Source: Thermococcus sp. (GTDB taxonomy: Archaea > Methanobacteriota_B > Thermococci > Thermococcales > Thermococcaceae). From it: a stretch of DNA of 64,000 nt. Location: positions 1-64,000 of the forward strand of contig NZ_JALUFF010000068.1 in the NCBI RefSeq assembly GCF_027052235.1. The letters are read 5' to 3'. The notes beneath the pieces were generated by a model, which had not been told where the DNA came from, did not search any database, and saw nothing but the letters and a program-made list of their open reading frames with translations. Both the position numbers and the translations under genes were made by a program. Of the stretch, positions 28,827 to 36,059 are shown piece by piece. Numbering within the stretch: position 1 is the stretch's first letter; each line of letters starts with the position of its first letter.

Positions 28827-29543
28827 ATGTTCACCCTCTTCGTTAACGGCACTCCAGTGGACGATAAGACTATAACCGTGAAGCCCGAAGGCAACGTGGT
28901 GGCATGGATGGAATGTAACCCTGATGTGATATCTTTGGGGGAATCAACTACATGTCTTACCCATCTTGAGCTTAGGAGCAATGAAACGGTTACTTTAAAC
29001 TTTAAGAAAGTCGAGTTTGGAGGTAAGATTGTGTGGCCTAACGGTCCAAGTAGCATTAATGTTCCGGTAAATGCTACAACTTTAAATCTAACTAACATGA
29101 GGGAAGATTTAACGGTGACAATAACAATAAATAATGAGCTGGCAGATTACTATTTTAATAAAAAACCACTTGGATGGGGATCCTACATTGATAGACTTGC
29201 AGGATATTCTTACTTGATTAGAGTGTTCTTTGATGATAATGTCGTAACTAGTGACATAATTGAAATAATGGGCAAATCTGCTTCGCTTGGGGAAAAAGCT
29301 AAGGTCACCTTTGAAGTCATTGGTACAACTTACTCAGTATCGCAGAGATGTGTTGAACGCCTTGGACAATTAGAAATCGTGATCGGTGGACCATTGGGAA
29401 GTGCTCTAGCAAAAGTTACACCAGTTGTGGACATGATTTCATGGGGGTTGACTTTAAGAGATTTCATTAACTGGTTGAGAGCTCCAATGCCAGCAGATAT
29501 AGATGGGAATAACGTTATTGGTGATAATATATTGGAGGGATAA
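28827..29543 (+). CDS. Orphan C-terminal cassette, NNxIxG tail
   Basis: This encodes 238 residues with no signal peptide. It starts exactly within the shared strand (MFTLFVNGTPVDDKTITV corresponds to MTLRLIIGGVEMASAKVNV of the 31710 cassette) and lacks a clear ribosome binding site. The sandwich with EFGGKIVWP and DRLAGYSYLIRVFF matches EFGGKKVWP and DKFAGYLYLVRVEF of 31710. The C-terminal module is different (IGGPLGSALAKVTPVVDMIS) and ends DIDGNNVIGDNILEG. It is followed after three bases by a membrane gene. Confidence 0.6.
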   Translation: MFTLFVNGTPVDDKTITVKPEGNVVAWMECNPDVISLGESTTCLTHLELRSNETVTLNFKKVEFGGKIVWPNGPSSINVPVNATTLNLTNMREDLTVTITINNELADYYFNKKPLGWGSYIDRLAGYSYLIRVFFDDNVVTSDIIEIMGKSASLGEKAKVTFEVIGTTYSVSQRCVERLGQLEIVIGGPLGSALAKVTPVVDMISWGLTLRDFINWLRAPMPADIDGNNVIGDNILEG

Positions 29544-29546
29544 ATT

Positions 29547-30065
29547 ATGGGCATAGAAAGAACATTTTTCCGCCTTTTAGTTTTTATCAATGGCTTAATA
29601 ATGCTGTACACCTTATATTGCTCCTATGCACTTGACTATGAATGGTGTGGGTATACATTTATTGGCGTCTCTTTATGGACTTTAGGGATTATCTTTGTTA
29701 CACTTGGAGATAAAACTCCAAGAGCACGAAAAATTGATAATCTTCTGGATTATCCCCTTATCTCATTGGTGGTCTTTGTTATGCTTCTTCATGCTTCAAC
29801 TCTCTTCGATTTTCTTATTAAAGTTATACTTCTATCTGTAGTAAGTGAGTTGGTAATATATGCATCGAAGCAAAAACTCACCAAGAATGTTCTTTTAGTA
29901 TATTATTCAGCACTGCTAATACTTGCATGGGTATTTCTTTATAAATATCCGTTGATTCCTTTAACTTACTCTTTATTCATAGTGTACTGCGAGGTGAACA
30001 GCTCTCAATTGGTTAATCAATTAGTTAGCGATAAACAGTGCCAAGAGAATCAAAACTATGAATGA
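29547..30065 (+). CDS. Five-span membrane protein, candidate immunity partner
   Basis: This encodes 172 residues with GGAGGGAT before the ATG, three bases after the stop of the cassette at 28827. There are about five spans (LLVFINGLIMLYTLY; FIGVSLWTLGIIFV; LISLVVFVMLLH; VLLVYYSALLILAWVFL). The C-terminus is polar. It does not obviously share motifs with the 25620 family, as expected if each partner matches its own module. Confidence 0.55.
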   Translation: MGIERTFFRLLVFINGLIMLYTLYCSYALDYEWCGYTFIGVSLWTLGIIFVTLGDKTPRARKIDNLLDYPLISLVVFVMLLHASTLFDFLIKVILLSVVSELVIYASKQKLTKNVLLVYYSALLILAWVFLYKYPLIPLTYSLFIVYCEVNSSQLVNQLVSDKQCQENQNYE

Positions 30066-30095
30066 GGGAAACTTAATCTATGGGGGGTGGTTGGG

Positions 30096-30602
30096 ATGTT
30101 GGATGTGTGCGTTCCCTTACTCGTTTTTCTTTTTACCTACATTGACGTGGTCTTACTGTTGAAGTTCTCTGGAATGAGACCATTGACTAACGAGATCCAG
30201 CAAAAACTTCCAGAGTTAGGCCTGTATGTTTTAATATTCCCATATTTGTTGCTGTTTGTTTATGTCGGAATTCTAGAATCCATTGCTTTGGGAAGTGGCT
30301 TTCTAGCAGGAGCCATATTAGTAGTTGTGGTTTTTATTGCCTTAGTTTTAAACGAGCAGGTCAAAAACAGACAGGAGGCCTTTAAAAAACTGTTATCTCG
30401 TCTTGATATTAGGTTAATTATCTTAAATGCAATAATTCTTGGTATTGTTTCAGGGATTGTTTCAATATCAATTTGTGGTATAGATGTGAGCATTGTGTGG
30501 ATAGCTTTACCCCTCGGAGCTTATGTGCCGATTAGCTGGAGATGTTTGCATGTTACGAAGTCCAAAGTGCATGGAAACGTACTCTCTGAGGACGGTGGTT
30601 AA
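30096..30602 (+). CDS. Membrane protein of the array
   Basis: This encodes 168 residues; GGGGGGTGG supports the ATG at 30096 rather than the in-frame GTG at 30087. There are about five spans. Its N-terminus (DVCVPLLVFLFTYI, then FSGMRPLTNEI) resembles the N-terminal half of the next gene (VVCISFILLFWIFI, then YGGIRPWEMKF), so the two share ancestry there. Confidence 0.55.
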   Translation: MLDVCVPLLVFLFTYIDVVLLLKFSGMRPLTNEIQQKLPELGLYVLIFPYLLLFVYVGILESIALGSGFLAGAILVVVVFIALVLNEQVKNRQEAFKKLLSRLDIRLIILNAIILGIVSGIVSISICGIDVSIVWIALPLGAYVPISWRCLHVTKSKVHGNVLSEDGG

Positions 30603-30603
30603 C

Positions 30604-30870
30604 ATGGAGTGTTTGGTTGTGTGCATCTCTTTTATCTTACTTTTCTGGATTTTTATTTTCCTTGGATACGGAGGTATAAGACCTTGGGAAATGAAATTCA
30701 GAAAATCCAGGGGACTTGGAGTTGAGATTGTCACTGGGAAACTTTCAGTAGAGACTAATCCGGCCGTTTTAGCAATGGCAATCTACATATGGTCCATATA
30801 TGAAACATTCACAACAAATATCAATGAAAATACAGGTGACAATAATATGATTGTAGGTGATGGTCAATGA
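30604..30870 (+). CDS. Chimeric small protein: membrane N-terminus joined to a module tail
   Basis: This encodes 88 residues. Residues 1-38 resemble the start of the 30096 membrane protein. Residues 39-88 (VEIVTGKLSVETNPAVLAM) look like a cassette tip, ending GDNNMIVGDGQ, the same kind of tail as 28827 and 31710. Deletion between a membrane gene and a cassette would create this. The stop overlaps the next start as ATGA. Confidence 0.45.
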   Translation: MECLVVCISFILLFWIFIFLGYGGIRPWEMKFRKSRGLGVEIVTGKLSVETNPAVLAMAIYIWSIYETFTTNINENTGDNNMIVGDGQ

Positions 30871-31093
30871 AATTTAAAAAGTTTTTTCGTTCCTTCTTTC
30901 AGTTTATTTATTGGCCTTTACCCTCATCTGGGTGACAAATCTAGTTGTTAATATAAGGTTGCTAATCATAGTGTTTGTTGTATCTACCCCTATAGCTTAT
31001 CTATTCGCTTGGTTAGCTAGTATGCTTTTTCCCGCAGATGATTATGTTACCGTTAGGAAGAAAAAAAAGGAAAGTGAAAAACTAGGTAGTTAG
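30867..31093 (+). pseudogene. Frameshifted small membrane protein gene
   Basis: The ATG at 30867 overlaps the previous stop and has GGTGATGG upstream, but its frame ends after about 22 codons. One extra T in the run near 30906 restores QFILLAFTLIWVTNLVV and then IIVFVVSTPIAYLFAWLA with a basic, polar end. This is a third candidate single-base break among the membrane genes. Confidence 0.5.
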
Positions 31094-31105
31094 GGAGGTG
31101 AGAAC

Positions 31106-31720
31106 ATGAGCGTTTTATCCTACTCTTTTTATTCTCTGATTCTGTTGCTCTTACTTTTTGCAATCTCGATAAAAGTTAGGGGACTAAGGTCGCTGGTTTC
31201 TCTTATTGCTGTAGGGCTCGTGATGTACGTTGGACTAAAATTCAATTTGAAAAACGTACTTATCATTTCCATGGCAAACATTACTTTACTCATCGGAGCG
31301 CTCCTGCTCAATGTTCATAGGAACCTTTTTGGGCTATCTAATATAGACATCAAAAACAGAGGCGCCCTTATTTCGGTTCCATACCTCGTTGTCATTGGCG
31401 TAATTTCCTTTTCTCAGTGTTCCGTTTGCTACTCACTGATTCTCCTGTGGGTATTCCTCTGGTATTATTTTAAAGGCAAATGCAGAAACATAAATTTGAT
31501 GTGTATTGTGTTTCTGTACATCCCCACAGTGGTTCTTGTCGGAATTTATAAAACCCCTTTGGCCTTGAGCTACGCAATAGTTACTCACTGGTTCCAGGGA
31601 GAGATAGAGTCCATCAATGAGGAGAATGTGAAAAGGCATTCAGACGATAGAGGTTCAGTTGGTGCGGCTTTGGATAACATTCCCGAGTATGCTTGGAGTT
31701 GGAAAGGGGATGGTAATTGA
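31106..31720 (+). CDS. Multi-span membrane protein of the array
   Basis: This encodes 204 residues with GGGAGGTGAG before the ATG. It has about six spans (LILLLLLFAISIKVRGL; LIAVGLVMYVGL; VLIISMANITLLIGALLL; YSLILLWVFLWYYF). The N-terminus resembles that of 25620 and 27901. The polar C-terminus overlaps the start of the next cassette by 11 bases. Confidence 0.55.
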   Translation: MSVLSYSFYSLILLLLLFAISIKVRGLRSLVSLIAVGLVMYVGLKFNLKNVLIISMANITLLIGALLLNVHRNLFGLSNIDIKNRGALISVPYLVVIGVISFSQCSVCYSLILLWVFLWYYFKGKCRNINLMCIVFLYIPTVVLVGIYKTPLALSYAIVTHWFQGEIESINEENVKRHSDDRGSVGAALDNIPEYAWSWKGDGN

Positions 31721-32936
31721 AAGAGAGAAGCATAGCCTGAGGGAGAAAGGATTGAATTCAAGCACTGAGAGGGCTTTGGTTAAGCTTTATGTTGATGGTG
31801 AGCTTAAGGATTCGAAGCCCCTTAACGTTAGTACTTCTGGAACGTCTGTGACTCTGCACTGGCTTGCTCAGGTTGGAGAACACAATTACACTGTCAAGCT
31901 CTACAGGCTGGTTAATAACCAAGAACTATGGGAGGACTCGTGGAGTGGCAGTTTGAAAGTTGCCAGGGACCCTGATGGGTTGTACGCTTGGCTTGATGTT
32001 GCTCCCAATCCTGTTAATGTTGATGGGACGGTGAACGTGAAAGTAAGGGTTGAGAACCATAATTCCAATGAGTGCTTTTATCAGGGTACTATCAAGGTAG
32101 TTGATGACAGTGGTCTAATCCTATGGCCTAAAAAGGATTATTCTGTAGCAGGACTTATTACATATCCTTGCGAAATTTTTGAACCTGACTATACCATTAG
32201 TGGCAGAGTACTCACTATCGGGCACGACAGAACTATGGTTCAGAACTTTACTCTAGAGCACGTTTCAAAGAATATGACTCTACGTCTTATAATTGGGGGT
32301 GTAGAGATGGCTAGTGCAAAGGTTAATGTTGTCCAGCCCGGGCCTGTTATCGTCACAATGGACTGTCCAGATACTGTGGCCATTGATGATGAAGCCCATT
32401 GTACTGTTCATTTGACCTTAGTAAAGCAAAAGAATATAACTCTACATCTGAAGGAGATTGAGTTTGGAGGTAAGAAAGTGTGGCCGGTAAATCTAAGTAG
32501 TGTCTGGGTGGAGCAGGAAGAAATAAAGTTGATTCCCCACTATACTCACAGCTTGTCATTCTCAATAAAAATCGATGATGCTCTGGTAAACTACTACTTT
32601 GGAAAACCGCTTTACAAGACATACCTTGATAAATTTGCAGGATACTTGTATCTTGTAAGGGTTGAATTTTATGAACTAAACTATCCTGTTTCGGACGTAG
32701 TGTTGATAACCTATGAGAATGTAGAAAATGGTGATTGGTTAGACCGCGGTTTGACTGCATATGAGCTCTATAAAACAGTTAAGGGTGTTATATCAAAGCC
32801 AAAAGACCTCAGGGTAGTGTTACTAATTGAGGCTATTAAACACGAGAATGACATCCAATGGTGGGTAGAAGATACGTTCCTAGATGTGGACCACTTTCCA
32901 TGTGAAACTGACAACAATACAATTGTTGGCGGGTGA
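31710..32936 (+). CDS. Orphan C-terminal cassette carrying the 67-bp repeat
   Basis: This encodes 408 residues from an ATG at 31710 (the frame is open from 31659). It lacks a signal peptide and begins almost at the Ig-like domain of the full-length protein; residues 19-40 are encoded by the perfect repeat. It continues through two more sandwiches (APNPVNVDGTVNVKVRVEN; CPDTVAIDDEAHCTVHLTL) to EFGGKKVWP and a distinct tip (YELYKTVKGVISKPK) ending CETDNNTIVGG. It is the longest orphan and the one best placed to recombine into 21086. Confidence 0.7.
   Translation: MVIEREKHSLREKGLNSSTERALVKLYVDGELKDSKPLNVSTSGTSVTLHWLAQVGEHNYTVKLYRLVNNQELWEDSWSGSLKVARDPDGLYAWLDVAPNPVNVDGTVNVKVRVENHNSNECFYQGTIKVVDDSGLILWPKKDYSVAGLITYPCEIFEPDYTISGRVLTIGHDRTMVQNFTLEHVSKNMTLRLIIGGVEMASAKVNVVQPGPVIVTMDCPDTVAIDDEAHCTVHLTLVKQKNITLHLKEIEFGGKKVWPVNLSSVWVEQEEIKLIPHYTHSLSFSIKIDDALVNYYFGKPLYKTYLDKFAGYLYLVRVEFYELNYPVSDVVLITYENVENGDWLDRGLTAYELYKTVKGVISKPKDLRVVLLIEAIKHENDIQWWVEDTFLDVDHFPCETDNNTIVGG
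31764..31830 (+). repeat. 67-bp perfect direct repeat, copy 2
   Basis: It is identical to 23228-23294 and in the same frame. Flanking DNA diverges sharply upstream (native codon use in copy 1, array sequence here), which places the probable recombination edge at its 5' side. Confidence 0.9.
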
Positions 32937-32941
32937 TTTTA

Positions 32942-33469
32942 GTGGCTGGGGTGTTGGATTTATTCCTCTTTCTATTTGCCTTTGCTATAGTGGGCGCTGG
33001 GGTTATTTCAAGTCGTATTTTAGGCCTAGCTCTGACTCTAGTTTCTTGGTCATCTTTTGCTCTGTCCCTCAAATATGGTGGTTCCGTTGATGCCCGGGTT
33101 GGATACATGTCCATTTTAGCATGGATGTTGGCCATGGGGGATGTGCTTGTTTGTCGGATGTCAGGTAGGAAGCAACTAGATTTAAGAGAATTTTTGGTAT
33201 TCTCTTATGTGCCTCCTGTTGTCTTGCTTTTCCTGCTTAATGACCATGTATACCTTGGCATTCTGGGCCTAGTCGTTCTTATGATTCTTAATGACGATTC
33301 CATTGCCAAAAAGCTGCCATCTAGTTTGTTTGGCAGGAGTACGGTGTTGGCTTTGTTGATTTTTCAGATTGTTCTCGTGGGTTTATTGACGCGCTCTCCT
33401 TACGTGGTTCCTTATGCCCTTGTACTTTGGGGGTGGTATAAACTGGAAGTTGAGACTTTACAGAAGTAG
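32942..33469 (+). CDS. Membrane protein, candidate immunity partner of the 31710 cassette
   Basis: This encodes 175 residues. GGGTGAT at 32931-32937, overlapping the cassette's stop, fits a GTG start at 32942. There are about six spans (LFLFLFAFAIVGAGVI; LVVLMILND; TVLALLIFQIVLVGLL). It shares the size and layout of the 33614 protein. Translation is apparently coupled to the cassette. Confidence 0.55.
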   Translation: MAGVLDLFLFLFAFAIVGAGVISSRILGLALTLVSWSSFALSLKYGGSVDARVGYMSILAWMLAMGDVLVCRMSGRKQLDLREFLVFSYVPPVVLLFLLNDHVYLGILGLVVLMILNDDSIAKKLPSSLFGRSTVLALLIFQIVLVGLLTRSPYVVPYALVLWGWYKLEVETLQK

Positions 33470-33613
33470 TTAAAACCACGGAGCGAGCCAGAATGTCAAT
33501 GGGACTTCCTGCAACCTGTCTCACTCTCATGGGCATTTCTTGAGTGACTTTTGTTTTGAGAGAGTGTATTTTATTAAGTTAAGTGAGTGTATTATATCAG
33601 GAGGAGATAAGCC
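33470..33613. promoter_or_regulatory. Intergenic with promoter for the 33614 gene
   Basis: AT-rich elements (ATTTTATTAAG near 33570 and TATTATATC near 33590) precede GGAGGAGAT and the ATG at 33614, so this membrane gene can be transcribed alone. No other feature is seen. Confidence 0.45.
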
Positions 33614-34186
33614 ATGGAGCACTTCCTGAATAGTGTAGCTCTTTTCGGTATTTTTCTTCTTTCTCTCATAGTCGGAAGGGTTTCACCCAATGGCTTTAGA
33701 AGAGACTTCGCTCTGTCATTGGTTCTGTTTAGTCAACTCTGGATTGCCCTGAAACTTGGAATTGAGTATGGATACTGGCTTGGCCTTGCATTTGGATTTG
33801 TATTCCTTAATGCATTCCTTGTTCTATTGGGTATTTTTGAGCTGAAATTCTCTCAAGAAAACCTTAATCGGGGAATTGAAAAGATTCATCTCATAACCTT
33901 TACATCAATTTTTGTTCTCGTTTTAATCCTCTCGGAGGGAATCAGTGAGTACACTAAATCCAATCTGCTTGGTCTTCTGTTTGGATATTCCTTGGGATTA
34001 GTCCCGCTTTTTGGAATCCTAAAATCCTCCGGAATGTCTCGCAAAACTGCATTCAGTGTTCTCATTGTTAGTGCGTGTTTTTATTACGCAGTGGTTGGCT
34101 TTGTGATTGGCTGGTTTGTTTCCCCTGAGTTGGGTGTAATTACGGCGCTGATATTTACTATAGCATCCTGCTGGAGCTTGAAATAA
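33614..34186 (+). CDS. Multi-span membrane protein of the array
   Basis: This encodes 190 residues with about six spans: SVALFGIFLLSLIVG, LVLFSQLWIALKL, FGFVFLNAFLVLLGIF, ITFTSIFVLVLIL and a C-terminal pair ending GVITALIFTIASC. A strong GGAGGAGAT ribosome binding site and its own promoter suggest it is expressed independently. There is no adjacent module upstream in the same transcript, so it may be an orphan protector. Confidence 0.55.
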   Translation: MEHFLNSVALFGIFLLSLIVGRVSPNGFRRDFALSLVLFSQLWIALKLGIEYGYWLGLAFGFVFLNAFLVLLGIFELKFSQENLNRGIEKIHLITFTSIFVLVLILSEGISEYTKSNLLGLLFGYSLGLVPLFGILKSSGMSRKTAFSVLIVSACFYYAVVGFVIGWFVSPELGVITALIFTIASCWSLK

Positions 34187-34340
34187 AGGGGTTAAACACA
34201 GGTAGGGGGTTAAATGATGCTTCACAGTTAAAGGATGGCTTTTTGGATTAAGTGGGCGTTTTATTATACCCGCTTAAAAAGAAACATCGGTTAATCAGAA
34301 AGATTCATATTGCTTATGATCTAGGCGTTCATGAGTGAGA
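34187..34340. promoter_or_regulatory. Intergenic with promoter
   Basis: A TATA-like TTTATTATAC at about 34260-34269 lies upstream of the short ORF at 34341. No other feature is seen. Confidence 0.4.
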
Positions 34341-34544
34341 ATGGATGCCAAAACCGTTGTGGCAGACTATCTACTCAGTGGAGGGATGGCTTATATATCC
34401 GCATGGATACTCCTAAAGGTACCGTCAGAGTTCAATGTGAAAGTTAAGGGAGTTGAATCTAACCCTGCCGGAGTTTTCTTAGGAATTGTCCTTTACTATG
34501 GAAAAAGACGAAGCTCTGGAAACTTTAGCGAAGTGGTGGGGTGA
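34341..34544 (+). CDS. Short ORF resembling a cassette tip
   Basis: This encodes 67 residues with a weak ribosome binding site. The segment VESNPAGVFLGIVLYY resembles VETNPAVLAMAIYIW in the 30604 chimera, suggesting a related module. It is followed after six bases by a membrane gene, matching the cassette order. It could also be a decayed fragment. Confidence 0.4.
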   Translation: MDAKTVVADYLLSGGMAYISAWILLKVPSEFNVKVKGVESNPAGVFLGIVLYYGKRRSSGNFSEVVG

Positions 34545-34550
34545 AGGATA

Positions 34551-35021
34551 ATGAAGTGCAAGCATTTGATGGTTCCCGTCCTTTCATCCCTTCTCTTACT
34601 TTTCATAGTCATTGGTTTCTTCTGGGAATTTTCGACCGCTCTTCAGGTTGCTCTCCTCAATTTAATTGCCATGAGCATCCTTCAGCTTGCAACCTCCGGA
34701 TACAAGAACGGCCCCGGAAGGGAGGGTTACGTCATAGGAGCTTTTACGTTCTTCCTTCTCAACTTTGGGATGCTCGGTAACGGGGTAAAGGGGCTAATCT
34801 TTGCGGCGGTTTTAACGGGCCTAATGCTCTGCACCTACGAAGTTTCTTGGTATTGGCTTTGGAAAGAGAACAGCGCTGAAAAGTCGAACCTTCTGTGGTT
34901 GCTTTCAATTGCGGGAATCCTCTATTTAGCGTATCTCGAAGGGATTGGGCCCCTGTTATCCGCCGTGTTCACTGCGGGAGCCATCCTAGTGGGATACGTT
35001 GCGTTTAAGAAACTGTCTTAA
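34551..35021 (+). CDS. Membrane protein, last gene of the array
   Basis: This encodes 156 residues with about five spans (LSSLLLLFIVIGFFW; LLNLIAMSILQLA; GAFTFFLLNFGML; LIFAAVLTGLMLC). Its codon use moves back toward that of core genes. The 20-base leader is identical to that of 26261. MoaD follows with its own promoter. Confidence 0.55.
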   Translation: MKCKHLMVPVLSSLLLLFIVIGFFWEFSTALQVALLNLIAMSILQLATSGYKNGPGREGYVIGAFTFFLLNFGMLGNGVKGLIFAAVLTGLMLCTYEVSWYWLWKENSAEKSNLLWLLSIAGILYLAYLEGIGPLLSAVFTAGAILVGYVAFKKLS

Positions 35022-35092
35022 GGCTGGGTCAGTCTTCAAAATCGTCCAGCAACCCTTTTTAACCTCCCCTCCAATTTTTCCCGGTGGTTGGG

Positions 35093-35359
35093 ATGAAGGT
35101 TACCGTCAGATACTTCGCGCGCTACCGTTCCCTCGTTGGCAAAAGCGAGGAAGAGCTGGAAGTTCCAGACGGAATAACGGTTAGGGAGCTCATCGAGATA
35201 CTCAAGGAGAGGTATCCGGCCCTTAAGAACGAGGTCTTCGCCGAAGACGATGACTTAGCAGATGTGAACGTCTCCAGAAATGGCCGTTACGTTCGCTTTG
35301 ACGAAGTTCTTAGGGATGGGGACGTAATAGCTATCTTCCCCCCGGTGAGCGGTGGTTGA
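35093..35359 (+). CDS. MoaD/ThiS-family ubiquitin-like sulfur carrier
   Basis: This encodes 88 residues with the beta-grasp fold (MKVTVRYFARYRSLVGK) and the required C-terminal diglycine (FPPVSGG). It is activated by an E1-like enzyme, encoded next, to carry sulfur for tungsto/molybdopterin or tRNA thiolation, or to act as an archaeal SAMP modifier. I use the ATG at 35093 with GGTGGTTG upstream. The start of the E1-like gene follows almost immediately. Confidence 0.88.
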   Translation: MKVTVRYFARYRSLVGKSEEELEVPDGITVRELIEILKERYPALKNEVFAEDDDLADVNVSRNGRYVRFDEVLRDGDVIAIFPPVSGG

Positions 35360-35360
35360 G

Positions 35361-36059
35361 ATGCTCAGCGAGAGGGAGCTTGAGCGCTACGACAGGCAGA
35401 TAATGGTCTTTGGGGTTGAGGGACAGGAGAGGCTCAAAAGCGCGAAGGTAGCGGTTGTTGGCGTCGGCGGTCTCGGAAGCCCGGTTGCCTATTACCTCGC
35501 TGCTGCTGGAGTCGGCACCCTCCTTCTCATAGACGAGCAGAAACCAGAGCTGAGCAACCTGAACAGGCAGATACTTCACTGGGAGGAGGACATCAACAAA
35601 AACCCCAAACCCCTCTCGGCAAAGTGGAAGCTTGAGCGCTTCAACTCCGACGTAAAAATCGAGACCTTCGTGGGCAGGCTAACGCAGGAGAATGCCGATG
35701 ATGTTCTCGCCGGCGTCGATGTGGTCGTTGACTGCCTCGACAACTTCGAGACGAGGTTCATGCTGGACGACTACGTCCACGAAAGGGGCATACCGCTGGT
35801 GCACGGGGCTGTGGAGGGAACCTTCGGTCAGGTCACCACTATAGTCCCGGGGAAGACGATGAGGCTGAGGGAGATTTTTCCCCGGGTTAGGGGAAAGAAG
35901 GGAAAGTTCCCGATAATCGGGGCGACCGCCGGCGTTGTTGGCTCTATTCAGGCGATGGAGGTAATAAAGCTCCTGACGGGCTACGGGGAGCCGTTGCTTA
36001 ACAGGCTCCTTATCGTAGACCTCGCCCACACCACCTTCGACATCGTCGAGCTCAGGTAG
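35361..36059 (+). CDS. E1-like adenylyltransferase (HesA/MoeB/ThiF family), cysteine-poor
   Basis: This encodes 232 residues. The nucleotide site VVGVGGLGSPVAYYLA is near 30-45, the Mg/ATP region is LLIDEQKPELSNLNRQIL, and DCLDNFETR is near 118. It should adenylate the C-terminal glycine of the MoaD-like protein encoded just upstream. Unusually, the zinc-binding Cys pairs and the thioester cysteine of many relatives are absent; only the cysteine in DCLDNF is seen. This implies an adenylation-only enzyme. Its 3' end overlaps a convergent gene by eight bases. Confidence 0.85.
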   Translation: MLSERELERYDRQIMVFGVEGQERLKSAKVAVVGVGGLGSPVAYYLAAAGVGTLLLIDEQKPELSNLNRQILHWEEDINKNPKPLSAKWKLERFNSDVKIETFVGRLTQENADDVLAGVDVVVDCLDNFETRFMLDDYVHERGIPLVHGAVEGTFGQVTTIVPGKTMRLREIFPRVRGKKGKFPIIGATAGVVGSIQAMEVIKLLTGYGEPLLNRLLIVDLAHTTFDIVELR

